64,000 nt of DNA from a bacterium (lineage in GTDB: Bacteria > Planctomycetota > UBA1135 > UBA2386). Below the pieces are notes generated by a model that was given only the letters and a program-made list of their open reading frames with translations, ran no database searches and had not been told where the DNA came from. Location of the stretch: contig JAUILN010000004.1 of NCBI GenBank assembly GCA_030432695.1, forward strand, positions 186,001-250,000. Direction: 5' to 3'. The stretch's first letter is position 1. The number at the start of each line of letters is the position of its first letter. This document shows, in pieces, positions 63,312 to 64,000 of this stretch. The position numbers were made by a program, and so were the translations under genes.

Positions 63312-64000
63312 TCAGCCGCCGGTCGCCCGCCGGGCCGTGGTTCGCTCGCGCAGATCGGCCAGCGCGGAGCGCCGTGCATCGAGGAATCGCTGGTAGCCGC
63401 GCGCGTCGCCGAACTGCGATTCGAGTTGGCCGAGCGCCTCGCCGTAGAGGTCGAGGTCCGGTTCCTCGCGGCTCTCGAGGTAGAGGAGGATGCCGCCCCA
63501 GAAGTCGCGGCTGGCGTTGCGGCCCTCGGGGCGCTTGCCCATGCGCCACAGCCCGTACAAGGCCTCTCCCAGGACCGCGTGCTGGCTCTCGTCGAAGCGG
63601 TCGTGACGGGCCAGCAGCTCTTCGATCTCGAGATCGGTCAGCCGTCGCTCCCAGCGGGTGGCGGTGTCCGGATCCACGGGACGAGCCGCGGCCACGAGCC
63701 GACGGGCCGTCTGGAGGTCGAGCGCCCCGCAGGCGAGCCCGGCTTCGAGCTGTTCCCGAGCCAGCGCGGCGTGCTGGGCGGCCGTGCGCGCCTCCAGTTC
63801 CCGGTAGGCGACCGCGGCATCGAGCAGGTCCGTGAAGTCCTCCACCGACTTCTCCCGGTAGCTCTCGTGGCGACCGAGCACCCGACCGGTCGCATCGAGG
63901 ACCGCGTGGTGAGGCCAGCCGCTGCCGCCACGCACGAACAGCTGTCGATCGTGCTCGGGGTCGAGGTGGGCGGTGACGTGGCAGTAGAGCACCGCCCGCT
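63312..64000 (-). CDS. Hypothetical protein, N-terminus cut by window edge
   Basis: The frame is open to the right edge (RAVLYCHVTAHLDPEHDRQL is the first visible sequence), so the beginning lies outside the window. The first 50 visible residues (FVRGGSGWPHHAVLDATGRV, LGRHE) look like the second half of a thioredoxin-like fold. The remainder is helical and charged, TPR-like in places (YRELEARTAAQHAALAREQL; LYLESREEPDLDLYGEALGQ; LESQFGDARGY). It lies 75 bases upstream of the DUF2167-like gene on the same strand. A thioredoxin-like/helical-repeat protein is my best guess only. Confidence 0.6.
   Translation of the reverse strand, partial: RAVLYCHVTAHLDPEHDRQLFVRGGSGWPHHAVLDATGRVLGRHESYREKSVEDFTDLLDAAVAYRELEARTAAQHAALAREQLEAGLACGALDLQTARRLVAAARPVDPDTATRWERRLTDLEIEELLARHDRFDESQHAVLGEALYGLWRMGKRPEGRNASRDFWGGILLYLESREEPDLDLYGEALGQLESQFGDARGYQRFLDARRSALADLRERTTARRATGG

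Noticed and set aside
1..64000. CRISPR array, tRNA or rRNA genes, insertion sequence or prophage
   Set aside because: No regularly spaced repeats, tRNA T-arm sequence in cloverleaf context, rRNA segments, transposase or phage structural genes were seen.

Overview
The window is high-GC bacterial chromosome (by eye near 70% GC) with almost no mobile DNA. The gene set points to a planctomycete, probably one of the deep-branching lineages rather than a Pirellula or Gemmata type. The clues are a sulfatase, Gfo/Idh oxidoreductase and GH38-like enzymes, an ECF sigma factor beside a Ser/Thr kinase with WD40-like repeats, sigma-54 activators, several very large secreted proteins built from ELWxTDGT, SBBP or PPC repeats, and an Mla/MCE lipid-transport operon that implies an outer membrane. 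This assignment rests on gene content only; there is no rRNA gene here, and I saw no tRNA gene.

Layout. 1-4028 (minus): two TPR-rich exported proteins, the larger an internally duplicated lipoprotein. 4205-7884 (plus): Mla-type operon (STAS-permease fusion, ATPase, MCE protein, PqiC-like lipoprotein). 7954-12433: B12-binding-type radical SAM enzyme, an unrecognised minus-strand gene, a sodium:solute symporter and a small Rho-N-like protein. 12610-22312: an ELWxTDGT repeat protein, two palindromic repeats, a minus-strand pair (GH38-like enzyme, then oxidoreductase) and an SBBP-repeat protein. 22319-30611: divergent ECF sigma/kinase pair, second ELWxTDGT protein, AsmA-like protein, sulfatase. 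30761-35239: Ig-like lipoprotein, QueC, small lipoprotein. 35471-39984: rpsO and pnp separated by about 930 bases full of hairpins, a candidate structured RNA. 40130-50438: a 2008-residue membrane-bound sigma-54 activator, a small secreted protein, a secretin-like lipoprotein and a GspK-like protein. 50413-54875 (minus): tightly packed ctpA-like, tsaD, larB, carA. 54989-56952: NtrC-type response regulator and a small acidic protein. 57085-62229: three PPC-repeat secreted proteins, two of them tandem paralogues sharing a 542-base identical tract. 62277-64000 (minus): DUF2167-like membrane protein and a truncated gene.

How parts fit together. The Mla-like operon would move phospholipid between membranes. 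The sigma-54 activator has an outside-facing sugar-binding-like domain and lies directly upstream of a sigma-54-like promoter and a small exported protein. A GGCGGAATC-like motif recurs on both sides of its gene, so a local surface-sensing circuit is plausible but unproven. Several large secreted proteins end in a related C-terminal region that may be a shared export or anchoring module; the secretin/GspK pair is a possible partner by proximity only.

Starts were moved inward from the longest open frame wherever a signal peptide, domain boundary or stop/start overlap supported it.
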